The position numbers and the translations under genes are program-made. Under the pieces are notes generated by a model. It did no database searches, was not told the origin of the DNA, and was given only the letters and a program-made list of their open reading frames with translations. From NCBI RefSeq assembly GCF_000317305.3, contig NC_023036.2, positions 2,294,001-2,358,000 of the forward strand: DNA of 64,000 bases. Direction: 5' to 3'. Positions 54,932-63,308 of the stretch are shown one piece after another. This DNA comes from Mycolicibacterium neoaurum VKM Ac-1815D. Lineage in GTDB: Bacteria; Actinomycetota; Actinomycetes; Mycobacteriales; Mycobacteriaceae. Every line of letters starts with the position of its first letter. The stretch's first letter is position 1.

Positions 54932-55759
54932 ATGACCGGCCCGAGGTGGAGTGCCTTCAAGGGCGCGGTGAACCGGGCCACCGCAAGTCGGACCGTCGAG
55001 TCGATCGCCCGCATCGGATACCCCGTGAGCGGGATGCTGCACCTGTTGATCGCCTACATCATCGCGCGCATCGCATTCGGGTTCCGGGGAGAAGCCGACC
55101 AGACCGGGGCATTGGCGGTGCTCGCCGGACAGCGCGGCGGGTCGATGTCGTTATGGGTGGTGGCATTCGGTCTGTTCGCATTGGCGATGTGGCGATTGGC
55201 CGAGGTGGTGCTCGGGCTGCATCCGGGTGAGAGCGCCACCGCGGACAAGCGGGATACGCCGTTGGTCAACCGGCTCAAGGCGCTCGGACTGGCAGTCGTC
55301 TACCTGGCGCTGGCCTTCGCGGCGGTGCAGTTCGCGATCGGCGTGGGCAGGCAGGGCAGTGAGCGGGCGGCCGGGCTGAGCGCGCGGCTGATGCAGACCG
55401 GTGGTGGCAAGGCCGTTCTGGTCGCCGTCGGGTTGGCGATCGCGGCGTTCGGCGGCTACTTCATCTACAAAGGCGCGTCGAGGAAATTCCTCGGCGACCT
55501 CACGGTGCGGGGTGGACAGCTGATGACCGTGCTGGGTTTGGTCGGTCATGTCGCCGAAGGTCTGGTGTTGTCAGCGGCGGGGATCTCGGTGATCGCGGCA
55601 TCGTTTCTGCATGATCCGGCGCGGGCGACCGGACTGGATGCAGCGGTACGGGCGCTGGGGCAGACGGAATACGGCCAGGTGACCTTGCTGGCCGCGGCGG
55701 TGGGCTTTGCCGCCTACGGGTTGTACAGCATTGCGCTGACGCGGTATTCGCGGATGTGA
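54932..55759 (+). CDS. DUF1206 membrane protein (copy B)
   Basis: A 275-residue paralogue of the 53329-54147 protein, with the same three helix-pair repeats ([29 protein letters not shown]). The two copies face away from sodA on either side. ATG 54932 is chosen by comparison with copy A; ATG 54923 is also possible. The function is unknown. Confidence 0.8.
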   Translation: MTGPRWSAFKGAVNRATASRTVESIARIGYPVSGMLHLLIAYIIARIAFGFRGEADQTGALAVLAGQRGGSMSLWVVAFGLFALAMWRLAEVVLGLHPGESATADKRDTPLVNRLKALGLAVVYLALAFAAVQFAIGVGRQGSERAAGLSARLMQTGGGKAVLVAVGLAIAAFGGYFIYKGASRKFLGDLTVRGGQLMTVLGLVGHVAEGLVLSAAGISVIAASFLHDPARATGLDAAVRALGQTEYGQVTLLAAAVGFAAYGLYSIALTRYSRM

Positions 55760-55815
55760 GCGGTGGCCGCGGGCCCGTACCTCGACCCGGGTTCACAAGA
55801 ACACCCTGAGTAGAA

Positions 55816-55848
55816 CCATTGCGTGCGCAATGGGGCGCCCTCGATAAT
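55816..55848 (+). promoter_or_regulatory. Palindromic operator and -10 of the GAF-protein gene
   Basis: CCATTGCG-TG-CGCAATGG (55816-55833) is a perfect 8-bp-arm palindrome covering the expected -35 position. GATAAT (55843-55848) is a good -10, 7 nt before the ATG at 55856, so the message is probably leaderless. A dimeric regulator is likely to bind; its identity is unknown. Confidence 0.55.
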
Positions 55849-55855
55849 CACCGCC

Positions 55856-56353
55856 ATGAGCCACGCCGAGCCACACAAGACCGACTCCACCCCGGCCCTG
55901 TCCGGGATCGCGCCGCAGCTGGAGGAGTTGGCCGCGCGCCTGGGCGTCAAGTCGGTGCTGGTGATGCGCTCGGATCCGGACTCGATGGTGGTCGCGGCCA
56001 CCGCCGGAGAGGCGACCAAGCATTACACCGTGGGTGCGGCGGGTAAGAAGGCCGGCGCCGATGACAGCCGGACCCCGCTGTACTGCGAGCGGGTGGTGGA
56101 TACCGATGAGGCGCTCTTCGTTGAGGATTCGCGTGTTGACGCCATCTTTGCCGGTAACGAGGACGAGACCGAATTCGGATTGCACAACTATCTCGGTGTT
56201 GCCGTGCACGATGCCGATGGGCGAGTGGTCGGCACGGTCTGCGTACTGGACGACACGGCGCGGGAGTACACCGCCGATGAGCGTGCTGAGCTGGACCGGG
56301 TGCGCGCCGAGGTCGAGAAGGTGGTGGCCACCGACCGCGACGCGCTGGGATGA
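55856..56353 (+). CDS. GAF-domain protein
   Basis: A 165-residue single GAF-domain protein. The fold shows V-L-V-M-R-S-D-P-D-S-M-V-V-A-A-T and Y-L-G-V-A-V-H-D-A-D-G-R-V-V-G-T-V-C-V-L. One cysteine sits in L-Y-C-E-R-V-V-D, where free methionine-sulphoxide reductases or redox sensors may use it. No output domain is present, so it is either a small sensor or a stand-alone enzyme. The start is fixed by GATAAT 7 nt upstream. Confidence 0.75.
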   Translation: MSHAEPHKTDSTPALSGIAPQLEELAARLGVKSVLVMRSDPDSMVVAATAGEATKHYTVGAAGKKAGADDSRTPLYCERVVDTDEALFVEDSRVDAIFAGNEDETEFGLHNYLGVAVHDADGRVVGTVCVLDDTAREYTADERAELDRVRAEVEKVVATDRDALG

Positions 56354-56447
56354 ATCCTGCTGTGGATGAATCGGTGATTGTGGATAAGTAGGTCGGCGTC
56401 GGTCTTTCGTGGCGGTGGGTGTCTGTGGCCGGGTGCAGGGTCGGGGC

Positions 56448-56816
56448 ATGGAAACCTGGACCCGCGCCGAGATCGGGGCTTTGGGCGAGCAGATCGCGGC
56501 GGATCATCTGAGCTCGCTCGGTTTGACGGTGCTGGAGCGTAATTGGCGGTGCCGATACGGCGAGTTGGATGTGATCGCGTTCGATCCGGTGTTTCGGGTC
56601 GTGGTGTTCGTGGAGGTGAAGGCGCGCACCAGCGATCGGTTCGGCGGTATCGCGTATGCCGTCACCCCCGAGAAGGTGCGCCGGTTGCGGCGGTTGGCGG
56701 GGCTGTGGCTGGCGGCGCATCCCGACGGCTATGCCGGGCTGCGCCTCGATGTGATCGGAATCCGATTCGGGCGCAGCCGGGAGCCGGAGCTGCGTCATCT
56801 CGAGGCGGTCGGCTGA
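56448..56816 (+). CDS. YraN/UPF0102 endonuclease-like protein
   Basis: A 122-residue protein of the YraN family with an endonuclease-like fold. It has G-E-x-I-A near the start, R-C-R-Y-G-E-L-D-V-I-A and F-V-E-V-K-A-R, the catalytic-looking E/D/E-x-K set. It corresponds to Rv2898c and starts the yraN-comM-dprA operon. ATG 56448 is preferred by homology to the family start. Confidence 0.9.
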   Translation: METWTRAEIGALGEQIAADHLSSLGLTVLERNWRCRYGELDVIAFDPVFRVVVFVEVKARTSDRFGGIAYAVTPEKVRRLRRLAGLWLAAHPDGYAGLRLDVIGIRFGRSREPELRHLEAVG

Positions 56817-58327
56817 TGGCGTTGGGACGGGCGTTCGCGGTGGCCATCCGCGGGCTGGACGGCATCACGGTGGAGATCGAGGCCGATATCACCAGCGGTC
56901 TTCCGGGGGTGTTCCTGGTGGGGTTGCCCGATACCGCGTTGCAGGAGGCACGGAACCGGGTGCGGGCGGCGATCACCAACTGCGATAACAGCTGGCCCGA
57001 CACCCGGTTGACGTTGGCGCTGTCGCCGGCGACGTTGCCCAAGGGCGGCTCGGCCTATGACTTGGCGTTGGCCTCGGCGGTGATGTCGGCGCAGCTCAAG
57101 CAGCAGTGGCCGGCGTTGGAGAAGACGGTGCTGCTGGGCGAGTTGGCGCTCGATGGCCGGGTGCGGCCGGTCAACGGTGTGTTGCCCGCGGTGTTGGCGG
57201 CCAAGCGCGATGGTTGGCCCGCGGTGGTGGTGCCGGTCGGGAATCTGGCCGAGGCCAGCCTGGTCGACGGGATCGAGGTGTGGGGCGTGCAGAGTCTGCG
57301 GCAGTTGCACGCCTGGTTCAAGGGCGCGGGGCGGTTGACCGGTCGGATCGAGGATGTGGAGACGCCGTCGGCGCCGCCGTGCCCGGACCTGGCCGATCTT
57401 ATCGGGCAGACCGAGGCGCGGATGGCCGTCGAGATCGCGGCGGCGGGGGCGCATCATCTGTTGTTCACCGGGCCGCCCGGTATCGGGAAAACGATGCTGG
57501 CGCAACGGTTACCGGGTCTGCTTCCGGTATTGACCGATGAGGAGTCCATCGAGGTCACGGCTATTCACTCGATCGCGGGCACATTGTCGCCGGACACCCC
57601 GCTGATCACCAGGGCGCCGTTCATCGCGCCGCACCACTCCTCGACCGTGGCGGCGATGGTCGGCGGTGGTACGGGACTCGCGCGCCCGGGCGCGGTCAGC
57701 CGGGCTCATCGCGGTGTGCTCTTCCTCGACGAGTGCGCCGAGATCGCCACCAGTGTGTTGGAAGCACTGCGAACTCCTCTGGAGGACGGCGAGATCCGAC
57801 TGGCCCGTCGCGACGGCGTGGCCCGGTACCCGGCGCGGTTCCAACTGGTGATGGCGGCCAACCCGTGCCCGTGCGCACCCACGAATCCGGCCGATTGCCT
57901 GTGCAATCCGGGGGCCAAGCGGCGATATCTGGGCAAGCTGTCGGGCCCGCTGATGGACCGCGTCGATCTCAAGGTCGAGATGCACGCGATTCGCTCGGGC
58001 GCGTTCACCCACGATATGGCGGAACCGACCGCGGCGGTGCGCGACCGGGTCGCGATGGCCCGCGCCACAGCGGCCGATCGGTGGCAACGATTGGGTGTGC
58101 GGACCAATGCCGAGGTACCGGGAACGGCCTTGCGCACCACCTTCCGGCCCGGCAAGGCCACGATGGCAGTGCTGCGGGCGGCGGTGGACCGCGGAAAGCT
58201 CAATCTGCGCGGTGCCGATCGCACGCTGCGGATCGCCTGGTCGATCGCCGATCTTGCCGGCGCGCAATCACCGACTCCCGAGCACGTGGCCACCGCGTTG
58301 AGCTTCCGCCAAGGGGGTGCGCGATGA
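56816..58327 (+). CDS. comM: YifB/ComM-family magnesium-chelatase-like AAA+ ATPase
   Basis: A 503-residue ATPase with the ComM/Mg-chelatase layout. The N-terminal Lon-like domain has G-L-P-D-T-A-L-Q-E. Walker A G-P-P-G-I-G-K-T is near residue 222 and Walker B G-V-L-F-L-D-E-C near 300. A Cys-rich C-P-C-A-P-T-N-P-A-D-C-L-C insert follows. In transformable bacteria ComM drives branch migration during DNA integration. The ATG overlaps the yraN stop by one base, and dprA follows with an overlap. Corresponds to Rv2897c. Confidence 0.93.
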   Translation: MALGRAFAVAIRGLDGITVEIEADITSGLPGVFLVGLPDTALQEARNRVRAAITNCDNSWPDTRLTLALSPATLPKGGSAYDLALASAVMSAQLKQQWPALEKTVLLGELALDGRVRPVNGVLPAVLAAKRDGWPAVVVPVGNLAEASLVDGIEVWGVQSLRQLHAWFKGAGRLTGRIEDVETPSAPPCPDLADLIGQTEARMAVEIAAAGAHHLLFTGPPGIGKTMLAQRLPGLLPVLTDEESIEVTAIHSIAGTLSPDTPLITRAPFIAPHHSSTVAAMVGGGTGLARPGAVSRAHRGVLFLDECAEIATSVLEALRTPLEDGEIRLARRDGVARYPARFQLVMAANPCPCAPTNPADCLCNPGAKRRYLGKLSGPLMDRVDLKVEMHAIRSGAFTHDMAEPTAAVRDRVAMARATAADRWQRLGVRTNAEVPGTALRTTFRPGKATMAVLRAAVDRGKLNLRGADRTLRIAWSIADLAGAQSPTPEHVATALSFRQGGAR

Positions 58328-59451
58328 CCGACGATGTGCGGCGCGCCTGGGCGTACCTGTCGCGGGTCGCCGAGCCGCCCAACCACGAACTCGCGAAACT
58401 TGTTGCCACCCATGGTCCCGTCGAGGCCGCCGCGATCATCCGGGCCGGGGCCGAACCGGACGAGTTGCGTAACGCGGTATCCGCGCGCCGGGATATCGAC
58501 CGTGCCGCAGTGGATCTGGAGATGCTCGATCGGCGCGGCGGCCGGCTGATCACCATCGATGATCCGCAGTGGCCGCACCTGGCGTTCGGGGTGTTCGGCT
58601 CGTCGAAGGTCACCGACCGCGAATCGGGCCGGTCACCGCTGGTGTTGTGGGCGCTGGGACCCGCGGCGCTCGATGATGTGGCGGCACGGTCGGCGGCCAT
58701 CGTGGGAACCCGGGCGTGTACGTCATACGGTGAGCACATGGCGGCCGATCTGGCCGCCGGTCTGGCCGAGCGTGATGTGGCCGTGGTGTCCGGCGGTGCG
58801 TACGGCATCGACGGTGCTGCGCACCGCTCGGTGCTGGGGGTCGAGGGCATCACCGTGGCGGTACTGGCCTGCGGCGTCGACGTGTCCTACCCCGCTGGGC
58901 ATTCCGGAATGCTGCATCGGATCGCGACGAGTGGTCTGGTGCTCAGCGAGTACGCGCCGGGGGAGCGGCCCACCCGGTACCGGTTCCTGACCCGAAACCG
59001 GTTGGTGGCCGCGCTCGGCGGGGCGACCGTGGTGGTCGAGGCGGGTGTGCGCAGTGGCGCGGCGAACACCGCCGCCTGGGCCAGGGCGATGGGCAGGACC
59101 GTGTGCGCGGTGCCCGGACCGGTCACCTCGGCCGCTTCGGCGGGGTGTCATGTGCTGATCAGGAACGGGACGGCGGATTTGGTCGGCCGGGCCGAGGAGA
59201 TCGTCGAAATCGTGGGCAGGATAGGCGAACTCGCCGATGATCCCGAGCATCCGCAGATGCCCCTCGACGGATTGTCCAGAGAGGAGATGCTGGTGTACGA
59301 GGCGTTGCCCGCGCGCGGGTTGCGCAGCGTCGAGCAGATCGCTGTCGACGCGGGTGTGCCGCCCGAACTCGTGCTGGGACCGCTGGCGCTGCTGGAGATC
59401 GCCGGCCGGGTTGAGCGTCGCGACGGGCGGTGGCGGATCACCTGCGATTGA
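58324..59451 (+). CDS. dprA: DNA processing protein DprA
   Basis: A 375-residue DprA that loads RecA on incoming single strands. The Rossmann-like core has V-G-T-R-A-C-T-S-Y-G, S-G-G-A-Y-G-I-D-G-A-A-H and the later N-R-L-V-A-A-L motif. A C-terminal winged-helix domain follows (about 310-375). The ATG overlaps the comM stop by 4 bases. No uptake machinery is in the window, so its role in this organism may be in repair or conjugal DNA handling. Corresponds to Rv2896c. Confidence 0.94.
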   Translation: MTDDVRRAWAYLSRVAEPPNHELAKLVATHGPVEAAAIIRAGAEPDELRNAVSARRDIDRAAVDLEMLDRRGGRLITIDDPQWPHLAFGVFGSSKVTDRESGRSPLVLWALGPAALDDVAARSAAIVGTRACTSYGEHMAADLAAGLAERDVAVVSGGAYGIDGAAHRSVLGVEGITVAVLACGVDVSYPAGHSGMLHRIATSGLVLSEYAPGERPTRYRFLTRNRLVAALGGATVVVEAGVRSGAANTAAWARAMGRTVCAVPGPVTSAASAGCHVLIRNGTADLVGRAEEIVEIVGRIGELADDPEHPQMPLDGLSREEMLVYEALPARGLRSVEQIAVDAGVPPELVLGPLALLEIAGRVERRDGRWRITCD

Positions 59452-59527
59452 CGCGGAGCCCACCACGACCCACGCGTGCCTCGTAGAGTGGTGAACGGAT
59501 CAGCTAACGATATTGCGAGGTAGTGCC

Positions 59528-60379
59528 ATGGCAGGACGCCCTATTCATACGTTCGAAGTGATCAGCAAGCTGCAGCTGACACCGCACATGATTCGCCTGG
59601 TGCTCGGCGGTGTCGGGTTCGACACCTTCAAGCCCGGCGGGTTCACCGACTCCTACGTCAAGATCGTCATCGTCCCGGCCGATGTCGACGTCGTGGCACT
59701 GCCGCACCCACTGACCCTCGACAGCTTCAACGAACTGCCCGAGTCCAAGCGCCCGACGGTGCGCACCTACACGGTGCGCAGCATCGACGATGCCACACGT
59801 CAGATCGCCATCGACTTCGTCGTCCACGGCGAACTGGGGGTGGCCGGTCCGTGGGCGGCGGCAGCGGAACCGGGCCAGCCGGTGTACCTGATGGGGCCCA
59901 GCGGCGCCTACGCACCCGACCCGGCAGCCGACTGGCATCTGCTCGCCGGTGACGAATCGGCGATACCCGCCATCAGCGCGGCGCTGGAAGCGCTGCCGCC
60001 CAACGCAATCGGCCAGGCCTTCATCGAGGTCAGCGGTCCCGACGATGTGATCGAATTCGTCAGCCCGGAGGGCGTCGACGTGCACTGGATCTACCGCGGC
60101 GGCCGCGCGGACCTCGTCAGCGAGGCACAGGCAGGCGACCACGCCCCGCTGATCGCCGCGGTGAAGGAGGCCAAGTGGCTGCCCGGACAGGTCCAGGTCT
60201 TCGTCCACGGCGAGGCGCAGGCGGTGATGCACAATCTGCGTCCCTACCTGCGCAAGGAACGCGGTGTCGAGGCCAAGTGGGCGTCCATCTCGGGCTACTG
60301 GCGCCGCGGCCGCACCGAAGAAACTTTCCGCGAATGGAAGTCGGAGCTAGCCAAAGCCGAGGCGGGCCAGACAGACTGA
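59528..60379 (+). CDS. viuB: Siderophore-interacting protein (ViuB-like)
   Basis: A 283-residue FAD-dependent ferric-siderophore reductase of the SIP family, which releases iron from siderophores in the cytosol. The FAD-binding motif R-T-Y-T-V-R is near residue 80, with G-P-W-A and the [12 protein letters not shown](P)-domain start following. GAGGT lies 6 nt before the ATG at 59528, and this decides the start over an in-frame TTG at 59513. Corresponds to Rv2895c. I saw no good iron box upstream. Confidence 0.9.
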   Translation: MAGRPIHTFEVISKLQLTPHMIRLVLGGVGFDTFKPGGFTDSYVKIVIVPADVDVVALPHPLTLDSFNELPESKRPTVRTYTVRSIDDATRQIAIDFVVHGELGVAGPWAAAAEPGQPVYLMGPSGAYAPDPAADWHLLAGDESAIPAISAALEALPPNAIGQAFIEVSGPDDVIEFVSPEGVDVHWIYRGGRADLVSEAQAGDHAPLIAAVKEAKWLPGQVQVFVHGEAQAVMHNLRPYLRKERGVEAKWASISGYWRRGRTEETFREWKSELAKAEAGQTD

Positions 60380-60383
60380 CCCC

Positions 60384-61544
60384 ATGGCATACGGCGACTA
60401 CCAGCTGGAGATCTATCTACAAGGGCTGGCGGGGGTGCTGCCGTCGTATCCGATTCTGTTCGCCGAACTGGAGCAGCGAGCCGAATATGCGTTGTCGCCG
60501 TCGGTGTGGTCCTACGTGGCCGGCGGGGCGGGGGATGAGCGCACCCAGCGAGTGAACGTCACCGCCTTCGAGCACTGGGGGCTGATCCCGCGGATGGGGG
60601 TCGGGGCCACCGAACGACACCTCGAGATCGAGTTGTTCGGGCTGACACTGCCGTCCCCGATATTCATGGCGCCCATCGGCGTCACCGGCATCTGCAGCCA
60701 GGACGGTCATGGTGACCTCGCCGTCGCCCGGGCCGCCGCGCGCACGGGGGTGCCGATGACGGTCTCGACCCTGACGGCCGACCCGCTGGAGGATGTCGCC
60801 GCCGAGTTCGGCGACACCCCCGGTTTCTTCCAGCTCTACACCCCCAAGGATCGGGAGCTGGCCGCAAGCCTGGTCTCGCGGGCCGAGAAGGCCGGCTACA
60901 AGGCCATCATCGTCACCCTCGACACCTGGGTGCCGGGCTGGCGCCCGCGCGACCTGAGCACCTCCAACTTCCCGCAGCTACGCGGCAAGTGCCTGTCCAA
61001 CTACATGAGTGACCCGGTCTTCCGGGCCGGTCTGGCCCAGTCGCCCGAAGAGAATCCGCAGGCCGCGATCCTGAAGTGGGTCAGCACCTTCGGCCAACCC
61101 GTGACCTGGGATGACCTGCGCTGGTTGCGGGCCCAGACGGAACTTCCGCTGATCGTCAAGGGCATCCAGCACCCCGACGATGTCCGGCACTCCATCGACG
61201 TCGGTATGGACGGCATCTACTGCTCCAACCACGGCGGCAGGCAGGCCAACGGCGGGTTGCCGGCCCTTGACTGCCTGCCCGAGGTGATCGAGGCCGCCGA
61301 TGGCGTACCGGTGCTCTTCGATTCCGGCGTCCGCAGCGGTACCGACATCGTCAAGGCGCTGGCATTGGGTGCCTCCGCCGTCGGCGTCGGACGGCCCTAC
61401 GTCTACGGGCTCGCGCTCGGCGGCACCGACGGCGTGGTCCACGTGCTGCGGTCGCTGCTGGCCGAGACCGACCTGACGATGGCCATCGACGGCTATCGCA
61501 GCCTGGCCGATCTCACCCCGGACACGTTGCGGCGCGTCCACTAG
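60384..61544 (+). CDS. Lactate 2-monooxygenase-like FMN enzyme
   Basis: A 386-residue alpha-hydroxy-acid oxidase. The segments [34 protein letters not shown] and D-S-G-V-R-S-G-T-D closely follow M. smegmatis lactate 2-monooxygenase, which turns L-lactate into acetate, CO2 and water. His, Arg and FMN-binding residues of the family are intact. The ATG lies 4 bases after the viuB stop, so the two are co-transcribed. Confidence 0.88.
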   Translation: MAYGDYQLEIYLQGLAGVLPSYPILFAELEQRAEYALSPSVWSYVAGGAGDERTQRVNVTAFEHWGLIPRMGVGATERHLEIELFGLTLPSPIFMAPIGVTGICSQDGHGDLAVARAAARTGVPMTVSTLTADPLEDVAAEFGDTPGFFQLYTPKDRELAASLVSRAEKAGYKAIIVTLDTWVPGWRPRDLSTSNFPQLRGKCLSNYMSDPVFRAGLAQSPEENPQAAILKWVSTFGQPVTWDDLRWLRAQTELPLIVKGIQHPDDVRHSIDVGMDGIYCSNHGGRQANGGLPALDCLPEVIEAADGVPVLFDSGVRSGTDIVKALALGASAVGVGRPYVYGLALGGTDGVVHVLRSLLAETDLTMAIDGYRSLADLTPDTLRRVH

Positions 61545-61575
61545 ACACGTTCGGGAATTCTGCGACCGTGAAGCG

Positions 61576-62478
61576 GTGACCGAACCGTCGATCGAGACCC
61601 TGCTCGAGGAATTCGACGAGTATCTCGAGCTGAACCGCGGCCGATCGGCACATACCCGCCGGGCCTACCTGTCGGACCTGCGTTCGCTGTTCGAATTCAC
61701 CGGCGGCGGGCTGAGCACCCTGACCCTGCCCCGGCTGCGGTCCTGGCTGGCCGCGCAGGCCGGTGCCGGAGCGGCGCGCAGCACCCTGGCCCGGCGTACT
61801 TCCGCGGTGAAGACCTTCACCGGCTGGGCATTGCACCGCGGGTTGCTCGGCACCGACCCGGCCGCACGGTTGCAGACACCGAAATCGCACCGCGTGCTGC
61901 CCGCCGTGTTACGCCAGGACCAGGCCCTCGATGCCATGGAAGCGCTCAGCATCGGTGCGCAGCAACATGATCCGCTGGCCTTGCGGGACAGGGTGATCGT
62001 TGAGTTGCTGTATGCGACCGGGATCCGGGTCAGCGAGCTGTGCGGGCTGGACGTCGACGATATCGACACCGCGCGCCGGTTGTTGCGGGTCCTGGGCAAG
62101 GGCAACAAGGAGCGCACCGTGCCCTACGGCGAACCCGCCGAGGATGCGCTGACGGCCTGGCTGCAGACCGGTCGACCCGCGCTGGCCACCGCGCACTCGG
62201 GTCCGGCGCTGTTGTTGGGCGCCCGCGGCGGCCGGCTGGACCAGCGGCAGGCGCGCACCGTCGTGCACCAGACCATGGCCGCCGTCGACGGGGCGCCCGA
62301 CCTGGGTCCGCACGGCCTGCGGCACAGCGCGGCCACCCATCTACTCGAAGGCGGCGCAGACCTTCGTGTGGTGCAGGAACTGCTCGGCCATTCGACATTG
62401 GCGACCACCCAGCTCTATACGCACGTCAGCGTGGCCAGGCTGCGCTCGGTGCACGATCAGGCGCACCCGCGGGCTTGA
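61576..62478 (+). CDS. xerC: Tyrosine recombinase XerC
   Basis: A 300-residue recombinase that resolves chromosome dimers at dif with XerD. The catalytic set is present: Arg151 in G-I-R-V-S-E-L, Lys in G-K-G-N-K-E-R, His-x-x-Arg in G-L-R-H-S-A-A-T-H, His in L-G-H-S-T-L and the Tyr nucleophile in Q-L-Y-T-H. The start is GTG. The position next to rpsB matches Rv2894c, so this is the housekeeping enzyme rather than a phage integrase. Confidence 0.95.
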   Translation: MTEPSIETLLEEFDEYLELNRGRSAHTRRAYLSDLRSLFEFTGGGLSTLTLPRLRSWLAAQAGAGAARSTLARRTSAVKTFTGWALHRGLLGTDPAARLQTPKSHRVLPAVLRQDQALDAMEALSIGAQQHDPLALRDRVIVELLYATGIRVSELCGLDVDDIDTARRLLRVLGKGNKERTVPYGEPAEDALTAWLQTGRPALATAHSGPALLLGARGGRLDQRQARTVVHQTMAAVDGAPDLGPHGLRHSAATHLLEGGADLRVVQELLGHSTLATTQLYTHVSVARLRSVHDQAHPRA

Positions 62479-62482
62479 ACAC

Positions 62483-62531
62483 GATTTCGGCGCGCTCGCG
62501 CTCGGTGAGCGAGCGTCAGCGCGCCGAAATC
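62483..62531. terminator. Long palindrome between xerC and the M23 gene
   Basis: GATTTCGGCGCGCT (62483-62496) is repeated exactly inverted at 62518-62531. The loop contains a second stem, CGCTC/GAGCG (62499-62503, 62507-62511). It begins 5 bases after the xerC stop and includes the stop codon and last codons of the minus-strand M23 gene (62516-62531). Probably a bidirectional terminator; it also has the look of a dispersed palindromic repeat. Confidence 0.7.
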
Positions 62532-63010
62532 GGCTTGAGCACGATCGGCGTCCCGGCCAGCAGGCCCAGCGGATCGATGTAATCCGCCCGTGCGGCCGGA
62601 CCCCACATGGCCCCCCAGTGCAGGCAGGCCGACACCGGGCAGCCGGGATGACCGGCGCGCAGCGTGCCCAATGCGGTCCCGGCCGACACGTGCTGCCCGG
62701 GGCGCACCGCGGCCTCGACGGGTTCGTAGCTGGTCCGCAATCCGCCGGGATGCTGCACCGATACCAACGGCCGGCCGGCCAGCACCGCGGCGAACACGAC
62801 CACACCCTCGCCCGCCGCGTACACGGTCTGCCCGTCGGCACCGCCCAGGTCGACCCCCCGATGACCGGGCCGCCAATTCGGCTGCGGGGCGTCGAAACCC
62901 CGGGTGACGGCGGGGGCGGGCCGCAACGGCCAGGACAGCCGCGCCGCCTCGGCCGACACCGGTGCCGCGACGGCCAGCGCCGCGGCGACGATGGTCACCG
63001 CCCATCTCAT
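62516..63010 (-). CDS. Secreted M23 (LytM-type) peptidase
   Basis: A 164-residue exported protein. The signal peptide ends near S-A-E-A (residue 22). The M23 fold has H-x3-D at His50 and Asp54 and a later L-H-W-G with the second catalytic His, both in place, so a zinc endopeptidase cutting peptidoglycan cross-links is possible. G-x-V-V-F-A and Q-H-P-G-G-L-R-T-S-Y are also typical. Corresponds to Rv2891. It converges on xerC. Confidence 0.9.
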   Translation of the reverse strand: MRWAVTIVAAALAVAAPVSAEAARLSWPLRPAPAVTRGFDAPQPNWRPGHRGVDLGGADGQTVYAAGEGVVVFAAVLAGRPLVSVQHPGGLRTSYEPVEAAVRPGQHVSAGTALGTLRAGHPGCPVSACLHWGAMWGPAARADYIDPLGLLAGTPIVLKPISAR

Positions 63011-63120
63011 CTGCCCAGTTCAGCGCGCTATCGTCGGAATCGGAACCCCACACCGGCCGACTGTGGATGAACGGGCGTTTGTGGAAAACGCGCGTGGTAA
63101 AAGCACAGGTTCGCACGGTG

Positions 63121-63126
63121 TAAACT
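63121..63126 (+). promoter_or_regulatory. Likely rpsB -10 element with a long leader
   Basis: TAAACT preceded by TG (extended -10) lies 182 bases before the rpsB ATG. The -35 is unclear. The resulting leader of about 175 bases has GC-rich inverted repeats around 63205-63265 and could carry autoregulation by S2. Weakly supported. Confidence 0.4.
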
Positions 63127-63308
63127 TCTTCCCGCAGCTCACATCCGTGGGCTGACTTCGCGCGTCTGCACCGCAACCCGCACAAACAGGTTGCTCAGCA
63201 TGCCGGGCGGTCCCGACCGGGAAACCGGACGGGTCCGGCAGCGGCAGGCGCCAGGGCCGGGCATCAACCGATGTCGGGCGTCAACCGAACACCTAGTGAG
63301 GCACAACC

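Noticed and set aside
59452..59527. An iron box before viuB
   Set aside because: I looked for the TTAGG/CCTAA pattern because of the gene's role, but nothing approaches the consensus.
61576..62478. xerC as an integrase marking a prophage or island
   Set aside because: The position beside rpsB and the M23 gene is conserved in mycobacteria, and no att repeats or phage genes are near.
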